Positions 1 to 7,019 of a DNA stretch of 64,000 nt are shown here, piece by piece; within the stretch, counting starts at the first letter, position 1, and every line of letters starts with the position of its first letter. The stretch comes from Tenacibaculum discolor (GTDB taxonomy: Bacteria > Bacteroidota > Bacteroidia > Flavobacteriales > Flavobacteriaceae), in the NCBI RefSeq assembly GCF_003664185.1, contig NZ_RCCS01000007.1, positions 1 to 64,000 of the forward strand, in the 5' to 3' direction. Below the pieces are notes generated by a model. The model was not told the DNA's origin. It made no database searches and saw only the letters and a list, made by a program, of their open reading frames with translations. Position numbers and translations under genes: made by a program.

Positions 1-34
1 CTGCCACTGGTGGGAGAGTAGGTCGTTGCCTTTC
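1..34 (+). rRNA. rrf: 5S ribosomal RNA, 3' end only
   Basis: The first ~30 bases end in GGGAGAGTAGGTCGTTGCC, the conserved 3' strand of bacterial 5S rRNA, and are followed at once by a strong terminator. The 5' part and the rest of the rRNA operon lie left of the window. The exact 3' end is uncertain by a few bases. Confidence 0.8.
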
Positions 35-40
35 TTTTAA

Positions 41-73
41 ACCTCAATCTTTTATTAGATTGAGGTTTTTTTT
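41..73 (+). terminator. Rho-independent terminator of the rRNA operon
   Basis: A perfect 10-bp stem (acctcaatct at 41-50, agattgaggt at 57-66) with a 6-base loop is followed by a run of T. It lies directly behind the 5S rRNA end. Confidence 0.9.
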
Positions 74-315
74 TGATCTTATTTTAAATTCAATATTTTA
101 TTACTACTAAACTAAAACATCAAGATAACTCCAAAATTGGAATTAACATAAGATACTTTATTTTAAAGAAAACTATGAATACATTAATATAGTATAGTTC
201 TAGTAACACGTTATCTTAAAAAGCTTTTAAAACGTTACTTAGTAATGATTTTTATACTAAATAAGATTTGTACATTGAAATTTGTTTTTTAATATTTACG
301 CTTTATAAATACGAA

Positions 316-1371
316 ATGAGTTTGGATAACGAAGTTTTATTTTTTATTTGTTCTTTAGGTGTTTTTAATGGGTTTTTAGTCAGTATTTATTTTCTACTGA
401 TTGATAAGTCCAAAAGAGTACCTAATTTTATATTTGGGTTGTTAGTTTTCTTTTTAACTATTAGAATAGGTAAATCAGTTTACACAATATTTACTCCAAG
501 GGAAGAAAGAAATTTGTTAATCATACAAATTGGCTTATCAGCGTGTTTTTTAATTGGTGTCTCGTTATATTTTTACTTAAAAGCATCTGTATTTAAAACG
601 AAGAGGATTCCATTAAAATGGAAACTTCATTTTATTTTATTATTTCTAATAATAACTATAGTTGGTGTTATAAAGCCTTACTCAAATAATGCTCTTTTTT
701 GGAATACATATTTTGTGAAGTTTATTTATTTTGTTTGGGGTGTTTATATACTATTATCAGCCTTTATTTTAAAAAATACTTTTAGAAAGTTGTTTTTCAA
801 TAATGTAAGTTGTACTACTTCTGAGATATGGCTATTAGCTGTTTATACGAGTAATCTACTAATTTACTTAGCTTATATAGTTGGTTACTTTTATTTTTAT
901 TTTATAGGAACTGTTACCTTTTCAATAGTTTTTTATGGTTTAGTATTACTTTTCCTTTCAAAGAAAAATAGAGAGTCAATTTTTAGAGATTTACCTGAAA
1001 AATATTCAGCAAAAAAGATTGAAAGTGATGAAGCTACCTCATTAAAATTACAATTAGATACTTTAATGGGAGAGCAAGAGTTGTATAAGAATTCCGATGT
1101 GAAGTTATCTGATATTTCAGCTAAAATAGGCATATCTTCTCATAAATTATCTCAATTTTTAAATGATAATTTAGGAAAAAGCTTTGCTATGTTTTTAAAT
1201 GAATATAGAATTGAAGAAGCAAAGAAAATCATAAGTAAAAATCATAAAATAACATTAGAGAGTATAGGTTTTGAGGCTGGCTTTTCTTCAAAATCAAACT
1301 TTTATGCGACTTTTAAAAAAGTAGTTGGACAAACACCTGCTCAGTATCAAAAGCAGTTTTTGGAAGACTAA
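316..1371 (+). CDS. Membrane-anchored AraC-family transcriptional regulator
   Basis: About 351 aa. The N-terminal two thirds hold about seven hydrophobic segments (roughly residues 7-25, 36-52, 68-86, 103-120, 129-148, 167-190 and 194-213). A cytoplasmic linker follows, then an AraC-type double helix-turn-helix at about 260-348, with a first helix region around DISAKIGISSHKLSQFLN and the typical C-terminal signature GFSSKSNFYATFKK...GQTPAQY. This 7TM-plus-AraC architecture is common in Flavobacteriia and is presumed to couple a membrane signal to DNA binding; the ligand is unknown. I chose the ATG at 316 over a TTG at 268, which would add 16 residues. The next gene is co-oriented 100 bp downstream, with a perfect palindrome between them, so it is a plausible target. 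Confidence 0.85.
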   Translation: MSLDNEVLFFICSLGVFNGFLVSIYFLLIDKSKRVPNFIFGLLVFFLTIRIGKSVYTIFTPREERNLLIIQIGLSACFLIGVSLYFYLKASVFKTKRIPLKWKLHFILLFLIITIVGVIKPYSNNALFWNTYFVKFIYFVWGVYILLSAFILKNTFRKLFFNNVSCTTSEIWLLAVYTSNLLIYLAYIVGYFYFYFIGTVTFSIVFYGLVLLFLSKKNRESIFRDLPEKYSAKKIESDEATSLKLQLDTLMGEQELYKNSDVKLSDISAKIGISSHKLSQFLNDNLGKSFAMFLNEYRIEEAKKIISKNHKITLESIGFEAGFSSKSNFYATFKKVVGQTPAQYQKQFLED

Positions 1372-1383
1372 ATTAGTACAGAA

Positions 1384-1410
1384 TTATAATTTAGTACGCC
1401 TAAATTATAA
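1384..1410. promoter_or_regulatory. Perfect 11-bp palindrome between AraC regulator and DJ-1 gene
   Basis: Arms ttataatttag (1384-1394) and ctaaattataa (1400-1410) are exact reverse complements around a 5-base spacer. No T-run follows, so it does not look like an intrinsic terminator. The short word ttagtac occurs twice nearby (about 1373 and 1391). It lies about 60 bases upstream of the DJ-1 gene start and is a candidate operator for a dimeric regulator or an mRNA hairpin. Function is inferred from position only. Confidence 0.5.
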
Positions 1411-1471
1411 CATTTCATCAAAATAGAGTTTTGTTTTAAGAGGTTTGAAGTAAAATTTAAATCTTTTAAAA

Positions 1472-2722
1472 ATGAAAATTATAACTACGTTAATTTCAGC
1501 TTTCTTTTTTATCTCTTGTTTTTCACAAGATAAAGAAGATCTTAAAGAAAAACTTCTTGTTAATATCTATGGAAGTAAACAACAAAAAGTAATTAATTAT
1601 GACAAGAGTTTTGTGTCAGATGATAAGTTGATTTATGAAAGTATAGATCACCCAGAAGTAAATTTAATACTTTCTGATAAAGAGTTAATAGAGATAACAT
1701 TAAATAATTATATTGAAGGAAGTTCTTATAATAAACTTAAGATTCTTAAAAGTTCATTTTCAAATGAAGCAACTCTTTATTTAAAAGGAAAAGATGGCTT
1801 CAAAAAATATAGTCCTGAAGAATATACAAACTTTTTCTCACCTGATAAGAAAGGAAAGTTTAATGGTAGAATAGGAGAAATAATATCTATCGATATCACT
1901 AATGATATTGCTACTGCTAAAGTTGAAATTTTAATACCTAATCGTAAATGGAGATTTGTTGATCTTTTTTTATTGAAGAAGTTTACCAACCAATGGAAGA
2001 TTATAAGTAAAACAGCAACAAGAGAATCATCTAATGAAACTGGAAATAAAATTTTGTTTGTTGTTTCTAATACTGATTATTATTTAGGAACAGACATTCC
2101 TACAGGTAATAGTTTTGATGAAATAATATTAGCTTATGAAATGTTTAAAGATGCTGGTTTTAACATAGATATTATAAGTCCTAAAGGAGGAGCAATTCCA
2201 TTAAAATACTTAAATACATCTGAAAAAATAAAGAAAGAGTATTTATATAATAGTGATTTTATGTATACTATTAAACATACTAAAAAACCATCAGAAGTTC
2301 ATTCATCTGACTACAAAGCTATTTATTATGTTGGAGGGGGTAGTGCAATGTTTAATGTACCTAAGAATAAAGAAATTCAAAAGATAGCAATAGATATTTA
2401 TGAAAAGCAAGAAGGAGTCATAAGTGCAGTTTGTCATGGTACTGCAGGAATTGTTTATTTAAAGAAAAGTAATGGGGAATATGTGGTTAAAGATAAACGT
2501 GTGAATGGGTTTCCAGAAGATCATGAAAAGAAGGACAAAGAATATTTTAAAAGCTTTCCTTTTTTGATAAGGAAAACAGTGGAAAGTCATGGAGGAAAAT
2601 TCTTTTATTCAAATGCTCAAGAAGAACATGTAGAAGTTGATGGGCGATTGGTAACTGGACAAAATCCAGCTTCTGTACCTAAATTGATAAGGGAGGTAAT
2701 TAATATTATAAATTCAAAATAA
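1472..2722 (+). CDS. Secreted NTF2-like plus DJ-1/PfpI-family protein
   Basis: 416 aa. A signal peptide (about residues 1-19, ending FSQ, a common flavobacterial cleavage context; a Cys just before makes a lipoprotein possible) precedes two domains. Residues about 60-175 resemble the lumazine-binding/NTF2-like fold (SYNKLKILKSSFSNEATL... to WKIISKTATRES). Residues about 190-413 are a DJ-1/PfpI (class I glutamine amidotransferase-like) domain with the nucleophile elbow AVCHGTAG, Cys321. Members of this superfamily include glyoxalases, chaperones and peptidase-like proteins, so the reaction cannot be named. It follows the AraC-type regulator. A bidirectional terminator separates it from the convergent pdh genes. 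Confidence 0.8.
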   Translation: MKIITTLISAFFFISCFSQDKEDLKEKLLVNIYGSKQQKVINYDKSFVSDDKLIYESIDHPEVNLILSDKELIEITLNNYIEGSSYNKLKILKSSFSNEATLYLKGKDGFKKYSPEEYTNFFSPDKKGKFNGRIGEIISIDITNDIATAKVEILIPNRKWRFVDLFLLKKFTNQWKIISKTATRESSNETGNKILFVVSNTDYYLGTDIPTGNSFDEIILAYEMFKDAGFNIDIISPKGGAIPLKYLNTSEKIKKEYLYNSDFMYTIKHTKKPSEVHSSDYKAIYYVGGGSAMFNVPKNKEIQKIAIDIYEKQEGVISAVCHGTAGIVYLKKSNGEYVVKDKRVNGFPEDHEKKDKEYFKSFPFLIRKTVESHGGKFFYSNAQEEHVEVDGRLVTGQNPASVPKLIREVINIINSK

Positions 2723-2737
2723 GGCAAATTTACTTCA

Positions 2738-2769
2738 TAAAAAAAGCTCACCAACGGTGAGCTTTTTTA
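2738..2769. terminator. Bidirectional terminator between DJ-1 gene and pdhC
   Basis: The stem aaaagctcacc/ggtgagctttt with a 3-base loop is flanked by A-run and T-run, so it can serve both convergent genes (1472-2722 plus and 2789-4417 minus). Confidence 0.85.
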
Positions 2770-2788
2770 GTTATAATTTTATTGAAAA

Positions 2789-4417
2789 CTAGGCTAACAT
2801 AGTAACTGGGTTTTCAATATAGGTTTTTAATGTTTGTAAAAACTGAGCACCAACAGCACCGTCAACAGTTCTGTGATCACATGCTAAAGTTAATTTCATA
2901 GTGTTTCCAACTACAATTTCTCCGTTTTTAACTACTGGCTTTTGTACAATTGCACCTACCGATAAAATAGCAGAATTAGGTTGGTTGATAATTGAAGTAA
3001 AACTTTCAATACCAAACATTCCTAAGTTAGAGACAGTAAATGTACTTCCTTGCATTTCATTAGGAGTAATTTTTTTGTTTCTAGCTTTACCAGCTAAATC
3101 ACGTACAGCAGCTCCAATTTGTGTTAAACTTAATGTATCGGTATGTTTTACAACAGGAACGACTAAACCTTCATCTACAGCTACAGCAACACCTACGTGA
3201 ATATGACTATGGAATAACGTATTGTCATCTGTCCAAGTAGTATTTACTTGTGGATGCTTTTTTAATGCCATTGCACATGCTTTTACTACCATATCGTTAA
3301 ATGATATTTTAGTATCAGGAATAGCATTGATAGTTTTACGAGAAGCCATTGCATTGTCCATATCTACTTCAATATTTAAGTAGAAGTGAGGTGCAGAGAA
3401 TTTAGAATTACCCAATGCCTTAGCAATAGCTTTACGCATTTGAGAGTTTTTAACTTCAGAAGTGTTTTCTTCTCCAGCAATTGCAAAATTTGTTACTGCT
3501 GATGGAGTAGCAGTACTAGTAGCTACTGGAGCTTCTACTTTAGCTGCTGGAGTATAATTTTCAACATCTTTTTTGATAATTCGACCATTTTCACCAGAAC
3601 CTTTAATGTCTGCTAAATTGATTCCTTTGTCTTTAGCAATTTTTTTTGCTAAAGGAGATGCAAAAATTCGTCCACCTTTATTATTTGATACAGTCTCTGC
3701 TGGAGTAGCAACTGTTTCTGTTTTATTTTCTACAGCTTTAGGAGCTTCTTCTTGTTTTTCAGAAGTTTCTCCACTAGTTAAAGTACCAGTTTTGTGAGCT
3801 TCTACTAAAGAAGAAACGTCAGTTCCAGCTTCACCAATAATAGCTAATAAACTATCTACTGGAGCACTTTCACCTTCTTTAACACCAATATGTAATAAAG
3901 TTCCTTCGTTAAAAGATTCGAATTCCATTGTAGCTTTATCAGTTTCGATTTCAGCTAAAATATCTCCTTCTTCAACATTGTCACCTACTTTTTTTAACCA
4001 AGAAGCAACGGTACCTTCAGTCATAGTATCACTTAAACGAGGCATTGTTACCACTTTTACTCCTTCAGGAACAGTGGTGTTAGTAGATTCTGTTTTTGGC
4101 TTTTCTGTTTTAGGAGCTTCTGTTTCTGTTTTAGCAGGCTCAGAAGTATTTCCATTTAATAATGCAGAAAAATCTTCTCCTTCTTCACCAATAATAGCTA
4201 ATAAACTATCGACCGGAGCTGTTTCACCCTCTTGAACACCTATATGTAATAAAGTTCCTTCGTGAAAAGACTCAAACTCCATTGTAGCTTTATCAGTTTC
4301 AATTTCAGCTAAAATATCTCCTTCTTCAACTTTATCTCCTACTTTTTTTAACCAAGAAGCTACCACTCCTTCTTCCATCGTATCGCTTAAGCGAGGCATG
4401 TTTATAATTGTAGCCAT
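2789..4417 (-). CDS. pdhC: Pyruvate dehydrogenase E2, dihydrolipoamide acetyltransferase (two lipoyl domains)
   Basis: 542 aa. Transfers the acetyl group from lipoamide to CoA in the pyruvate dehydrogenase complex. There are two nearly identical lipoyl domains (about residues 2-78 and 120-196) with the lipoylation motif EIETDKATMEFES at Lys43 and Lys161, joined by Thr/Glu/Pro/Lys-rich linkers. A peripheral-subunit-binding domain (about 248-290, RIFASPLAKKIAKDKGI...) precedes the catalytic core (about 320-542), with His515 and Asp519 in DHRTVDG. The ATG start lies three bases past the stop of the E1-alpha gene, so the two are co-transcribed. No E1-beta gene lies beside it. Confidence 0.96.
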   Translation of the reverse strand: MATIINMPRLSDTMEEGVVASWLKKVGDKVEEGDILAEIETDKATMEFESFHEGTLLHIGVQEGETAPVDSLLAIIGEEGEDFSALLNGNTSEPAKTETEAPKTEKPKTESTNTTVPEGVKVVTMPRLSDTMTEGTVASWLKKVGDNVEEGDILAEIETDKATMEFESFNEGTLLHIGVKEGESAPVDSLLAIIGEAGTDVSSLVEAHKTGTLTSGETSEKQEEAPKAVENKTETVATPAETVSNNKGGRIFASPLAKKIAKDKGINLADIKGSGENGRIIKKDVENYTPAAKVEAPVATSTATPSAVTNFAIAGEENTSEVKNSQMRKAIAKALGNSKFSAPHFYLNIEVDMDNAMASRKTINAIPDTKISFNDMVVKACAMALKKHPQVNTTWTDDNTLFHSHIHVGVAVAVDEGLVVPVVKHTDTLSLTQIGAAVRDLAGKARNKKITPNEMQGSTFTVSNLGMFGIESFTSIINQPNSAILSVGAIVQKPVVKNGEIVVGNTMKLTLACDHRTVDGAVGAQFLQTLKTYIENPVTMLA

Positions 4418-4420
4418 AGT

Positions 4421-5416
4421 TTACTTAGATTTTATAAATGGATAATCTTCTTGTTCATATACCATATCATATAATTGATTTAGCTCTGGATATGGAGATT
4501 CTTCTGCGAATTTCTCACATTCTTTAACCATATCTTTTACTTCTTTATCAATTGTTTTGATTTCATCTTCTGTAGCATATTCCTTTTCTTTGATGACCTC
4601 TAAAACTTGAGTAATTGGATCTATTTTTTTATACTCTTCAACCTCGTCTTTAGTACGATAATGTTGAGCATCAGACATAGAGTGACCTCTATATCGGTAT
4701 GTTTTCATTTCTAAGAAAGTAGGGCCGTCGCCACGACGAGCTCTTTGAATAGCTTCATCTACAGCTTCAGCAACTTTGATAGGATTCATACCATCAACTG
4801 GTCCACAAGGCATTTCATAGCCTAATCCTAACTTCCAAATATCAGTATGGTTTGCAGTTCTTTCAACAGAAGTTCCCATAGCATATCCATTGTTTTCAAC
4901 AATAAATACTACTGGTAATTTCCAGTTCATTGCCATGTTAAAAGTTTCATGTAAAGAACCTTGACGTGCAGCCCCATCACCAAAATAACATAAAGTAACA
5001 GCATCGCTACCTTTGTATTTATCTCCAAAAGCTATACCAGCACCTAAAGGAATTTGTCCTCCCACAATTCCGTGACCACCATAGAAACGGTATTCTTTAG
5101 AGAAGATATGCATAGAACCTCCCATACCATGAGAAGTACCTGTAGCTTTACCATATAACTCTGCCATAACACGTTTTGGATCTTCACCCATACCAATTGG
5201 TTGAACGTGATTACGATAAGCAGTAATCATTTTATCTTTAGTCAAATCCATTGCATGTAATGAACCTGCCAAAACAGCCTCTTGACCGTTATATAAGTGT
5301 AAAAAACCTCTAACTTTTTGTTGAATATAAACAGCTGCTAGCTTGTCTTCAAACTTTCTCCAAAATAGCATATCTCTATACCAGTTGATATAGGTTTCTT
5401 TGGTGATTTTCTTCAT
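4421..5416 (-). CDS. pdhA: Pyruvate dehydrogenase E1 component, alpha subunit
   Basis: 331 aa. Thiamine-diphosphate-dependent decarboxylation of pyruvate, together with a beta subunit. The ThDP/Mg motif runs from GDG (146-148) to NN (175-176). The regions GGSMHIF and YRYRGHSMSD are typical of the alpha subunit of the two-chain E1. Length fits the family. It is the first gene of a two-gene operon with pdhC. A TAnnTTTG box lies about 50 bases upstream (5466-5473, minus). Confidence 0.96.
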   Translation of the reverse strand: MKKITKETYINWYRDMLFWRKFEDKLAAVYIQQKVRGFLHLYNGQEAVLAGSLHAMDLTKDKMITAYRNHVQPIGMGEDPKRVMAELYGKATGTSHGMGGSMHIFSKEYRFYGGHGIVGGQIPLGAGIAFGDKYKGSDAVTLCYFGDGAARQGSLHETFNMAMNWKLPVVFIVENNGYAMGTSVERTANHTDIWKLGLGYEMPCGPVDGMNPIKVAEAVDEAIQRARRGDGPTFLEMKTYRYRGHSMSDAQHYRTKDEVEEYKKIDPITQVLEVIKEKEYATEDEIKTIDKEVKDMVKECEKFAEESPYPELNQLYDMVYEQEDYPFIKSK

Positions 5417-5465
5417 TATATATTAGTTGTTTATTTTAAAGTTTGTTTATTACAAAACGTAGCTA

Positions 5466-5473
5466 CAAAAGTA
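5466..5473 (-). promoter_or_regulatory. Candidate -7 promoter box of pdhA
   Basis: Reads TACTTTTG on the minus strand, matching the Bacteroidota -7 consensus TAnnTTTG, about 50 bases before the pdhA ATG. No clear -33 TTG is visible at the expected distance, so the call rests on one box. Confidence 0.45.
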
Positions 5474-5550
5474 AGTAGTTTTTAGTAATTTTAAAAAGGG
5501 TTATTCATAAAAGTTATAAGAATTAATAAAGACTAAAAAGAGTTGTGATT

Positions 5551-6228
5551 TTACTCTCCTTCTTCCTCTCTGATAACCATAGCGATTACTTTTGCTCCTT
5601 TGGCTAATTGCCATAAATCAGATACAACAACTTCATTAAAGTCATCATAAACGGTAAATGCACCTGTATTAGGCCTTAAATTTCCTTCATCAACAGCTAA
5701 AATTTCAATTTTATTGAAGCCTATCTGTAGTGGAATAGTAAACTTTTTAGAATTCTGTTTTAGGTAGTAATTTTTAACAATAGGTTTTCCATTATTAAGA
5801 ATAGTAACTATATCACCGTCAATTTGACCAAAATCAACAGCGTCTATATTAATGTTTTTGGATTTTGTGCGGAAAGTCCCCATATCTTTATCAATGAGAG
5901 GAATCTTTAAATTATACTTTTCAGCTTTCTTTTGAAGAGTTATTTTTCTTTGTAGCTCAGGAGTGATAATACCCTTATTTTCGAATTCTTTTTCAGCTCG
6001 TTGTTTTTCAAGTTTTTTTTGATGTTCTTGATGAGCTGATTTAAAACCTGCATCATCATCAAAATCTAGCGTTTTAGGTTTTTTTACTTCTTTAGCAGGC
6101 GCAGTAATAAAGCCAAAAGAAGAGCCCCCCTTTTTTTTGCCACCAATTGTACCATCCATCTGTGCAAAAACATTGGATGTTACGCTACATAAAAAAACGA
6201 TTACAAGTGTTGGTACTATTTTCATCAT
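5551..6228 (-). CDS. Secreted protein of unknown function
   Basis: About 225 aa from tandem ATG codons (6228 or 6225); a TTG at 6237 is also in frame. A signal peptide ends around VFAQ. Next is a Gly/Lys-rich stretch (GGKKKGGSSFGF), a highly charged, probably helical region (about 55-110, HQEHQKKLEKQRAEKEF) and a C-terminal region that looks beta-rich (about 130-200, VTILNNGKPIVKNYYLKQ...FTIPLQIGFNKIEILAVDEG). I recognise no named family and assign no function. It sits between pdhA and a periplasmic dipeptidase, all on the minus strand, with no terminator visible. Confidence 0.7.
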   Translation of the reverse strand: MMKIVPTLVIVFLCSVTSNVFAQMDGTIGGKKKGGSSFGFITAPAKEVKKPKTLDFDDDAGFKSAHQEHQKKLEKQRAEKEFENKGIITPELQRKITLQKKAEKYNLKIPLIDKDMGTFRTKSKNINIDAVDFGQIDGDIVTILNNGKPIVKNYYLKQNSKKFTIPLQIGFNKIEILAVDEGNLRPNTGAFTVYDDFNEVVVSDLWQLAKGAKVIAMVIREEEGE

Positions 6229-6296
6229 TGCAAACAAATCAAAGCAAATATAATGCCGATTTTTAAGTGGTTTTTAAAATTTAGAGTTAAAACTAG

Positions 6297-6962
6297 TTAT
6301 TTTACAGGAAAATCAAAAAAGGTTTTAGGAAATGGTTCTCCTCTTAAGGTAAAATGCCACCATTCTTTACTATAAGATCTAAAGCCATGTTTATACATTA
6401 CTTTTTGTAGTAATTGTCTGTTCTTTTTTTGTTGTTTAGTAAGGTTCTCGTAAGTAATGTGAGACGAAATCCCAAAGAAATCATAAGGACTTCCCATGTC
6501 TAGTTCTTTACCTGTTTCTAGATGTATAATTGTTAAGTCGACAGTACTTCCTCGTGAATGCCCAGATTTTGAAGAAATATATCCTTTTTTAAATAAATGA
6601 CGTTTATTAATCTCAGGATAGTATTGTTGCTTCATTAATGTATCGTTTATTACTCGAGCCCATTTTACAAAATGATTTACTGCTGTTTGTGGACGATAAG
6701 CATCATAAACTTTTAAGCCTAATTTTTGACTTGCTAACTCATCTTGAACTTTTTTTAAAGCTTTAGCAGTAGGAGTAGTAGCTATAAGAGTATTTTCTTC
6801 ATATCCATTAACTGGAACTCCCATAAAGTTGTTGTTATGACAGTATCTTAATTCGCCTTGAATGGTAGGAGATATATCTTTTATATATGAAAATCCTTTT
6901 GGTAATTTCTGAGATTGAACTGCTAGTGAGGTAAGTAAAAATAACGATAAAATCCATTTCAT
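6297..6962 (-). CDS. ddpX: Periplasmic D-Ala-D-Ala dipeptidase, VanX/DdpX type (M15D)
   Basis: 221 aa with a signal peptide (about 1-18, ending VQSQ). Hydrolyses D-Ala-D-Ala. Zinc ligands His135 and Asp142 (SGHSRGSTVDLT) and His203, catalytic Glu200 (EWWHF) and Arg90 (DAYRP) are all present. They sit at a constant offset of 19 from VanX R71, H116, D123, E181 and H184, which equals roughly one added signal peptide. In a Gram-negative this suggests use of peptidoglycan-derived dipeptide rather than vancomycin resistance; no vanH, vanA or vanS/R-type neighbours are present. Confidence 0.9.
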   Translation of the reverse strand: MKWILSLFLLTSLAVQSQKLPKGFSYIKDISPTIQGELRYCHNNNFMGVPVNGYEENTLIATTPTAKALKKVQDELASQKLGLKVYDAYRPQTAVNHFVKWARVINDTLMKQQYYPEINKRHLFKKGYISSKSGHSRGSTVDLTIIHLETGKELDMGSPYDFFGISSHITYENLTKQQKKNRQLLQKVMYKHGFRSYSKEWWHFTLRGEPFPKTFFDFPVK

Positions 6963-7019
6963 AGGGTAAAAGTAATGAAATGGATTTTAACAGTTTCTCT
7001 CTTAATGAAAGATTAACTT

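Noticed and set aside
2901..4235. Plus-strand reading frames of 74-99 codons opposite pdhC
   Set aside because: They lie fully inside a clear E2 gene on the other strand, have low-complexity composition and no start context. The repeated lipoyl-domain coding sequence explains them.
6297..6962. VanX-like gene as part of a vancomycin resistance cluster
   Set aside because: No vanH, vanA or vanY genes or VanR/S pair are adjacent, and Gram-negatives are intrinsically shielded. A periplasmic dipeptidase role is simpler.
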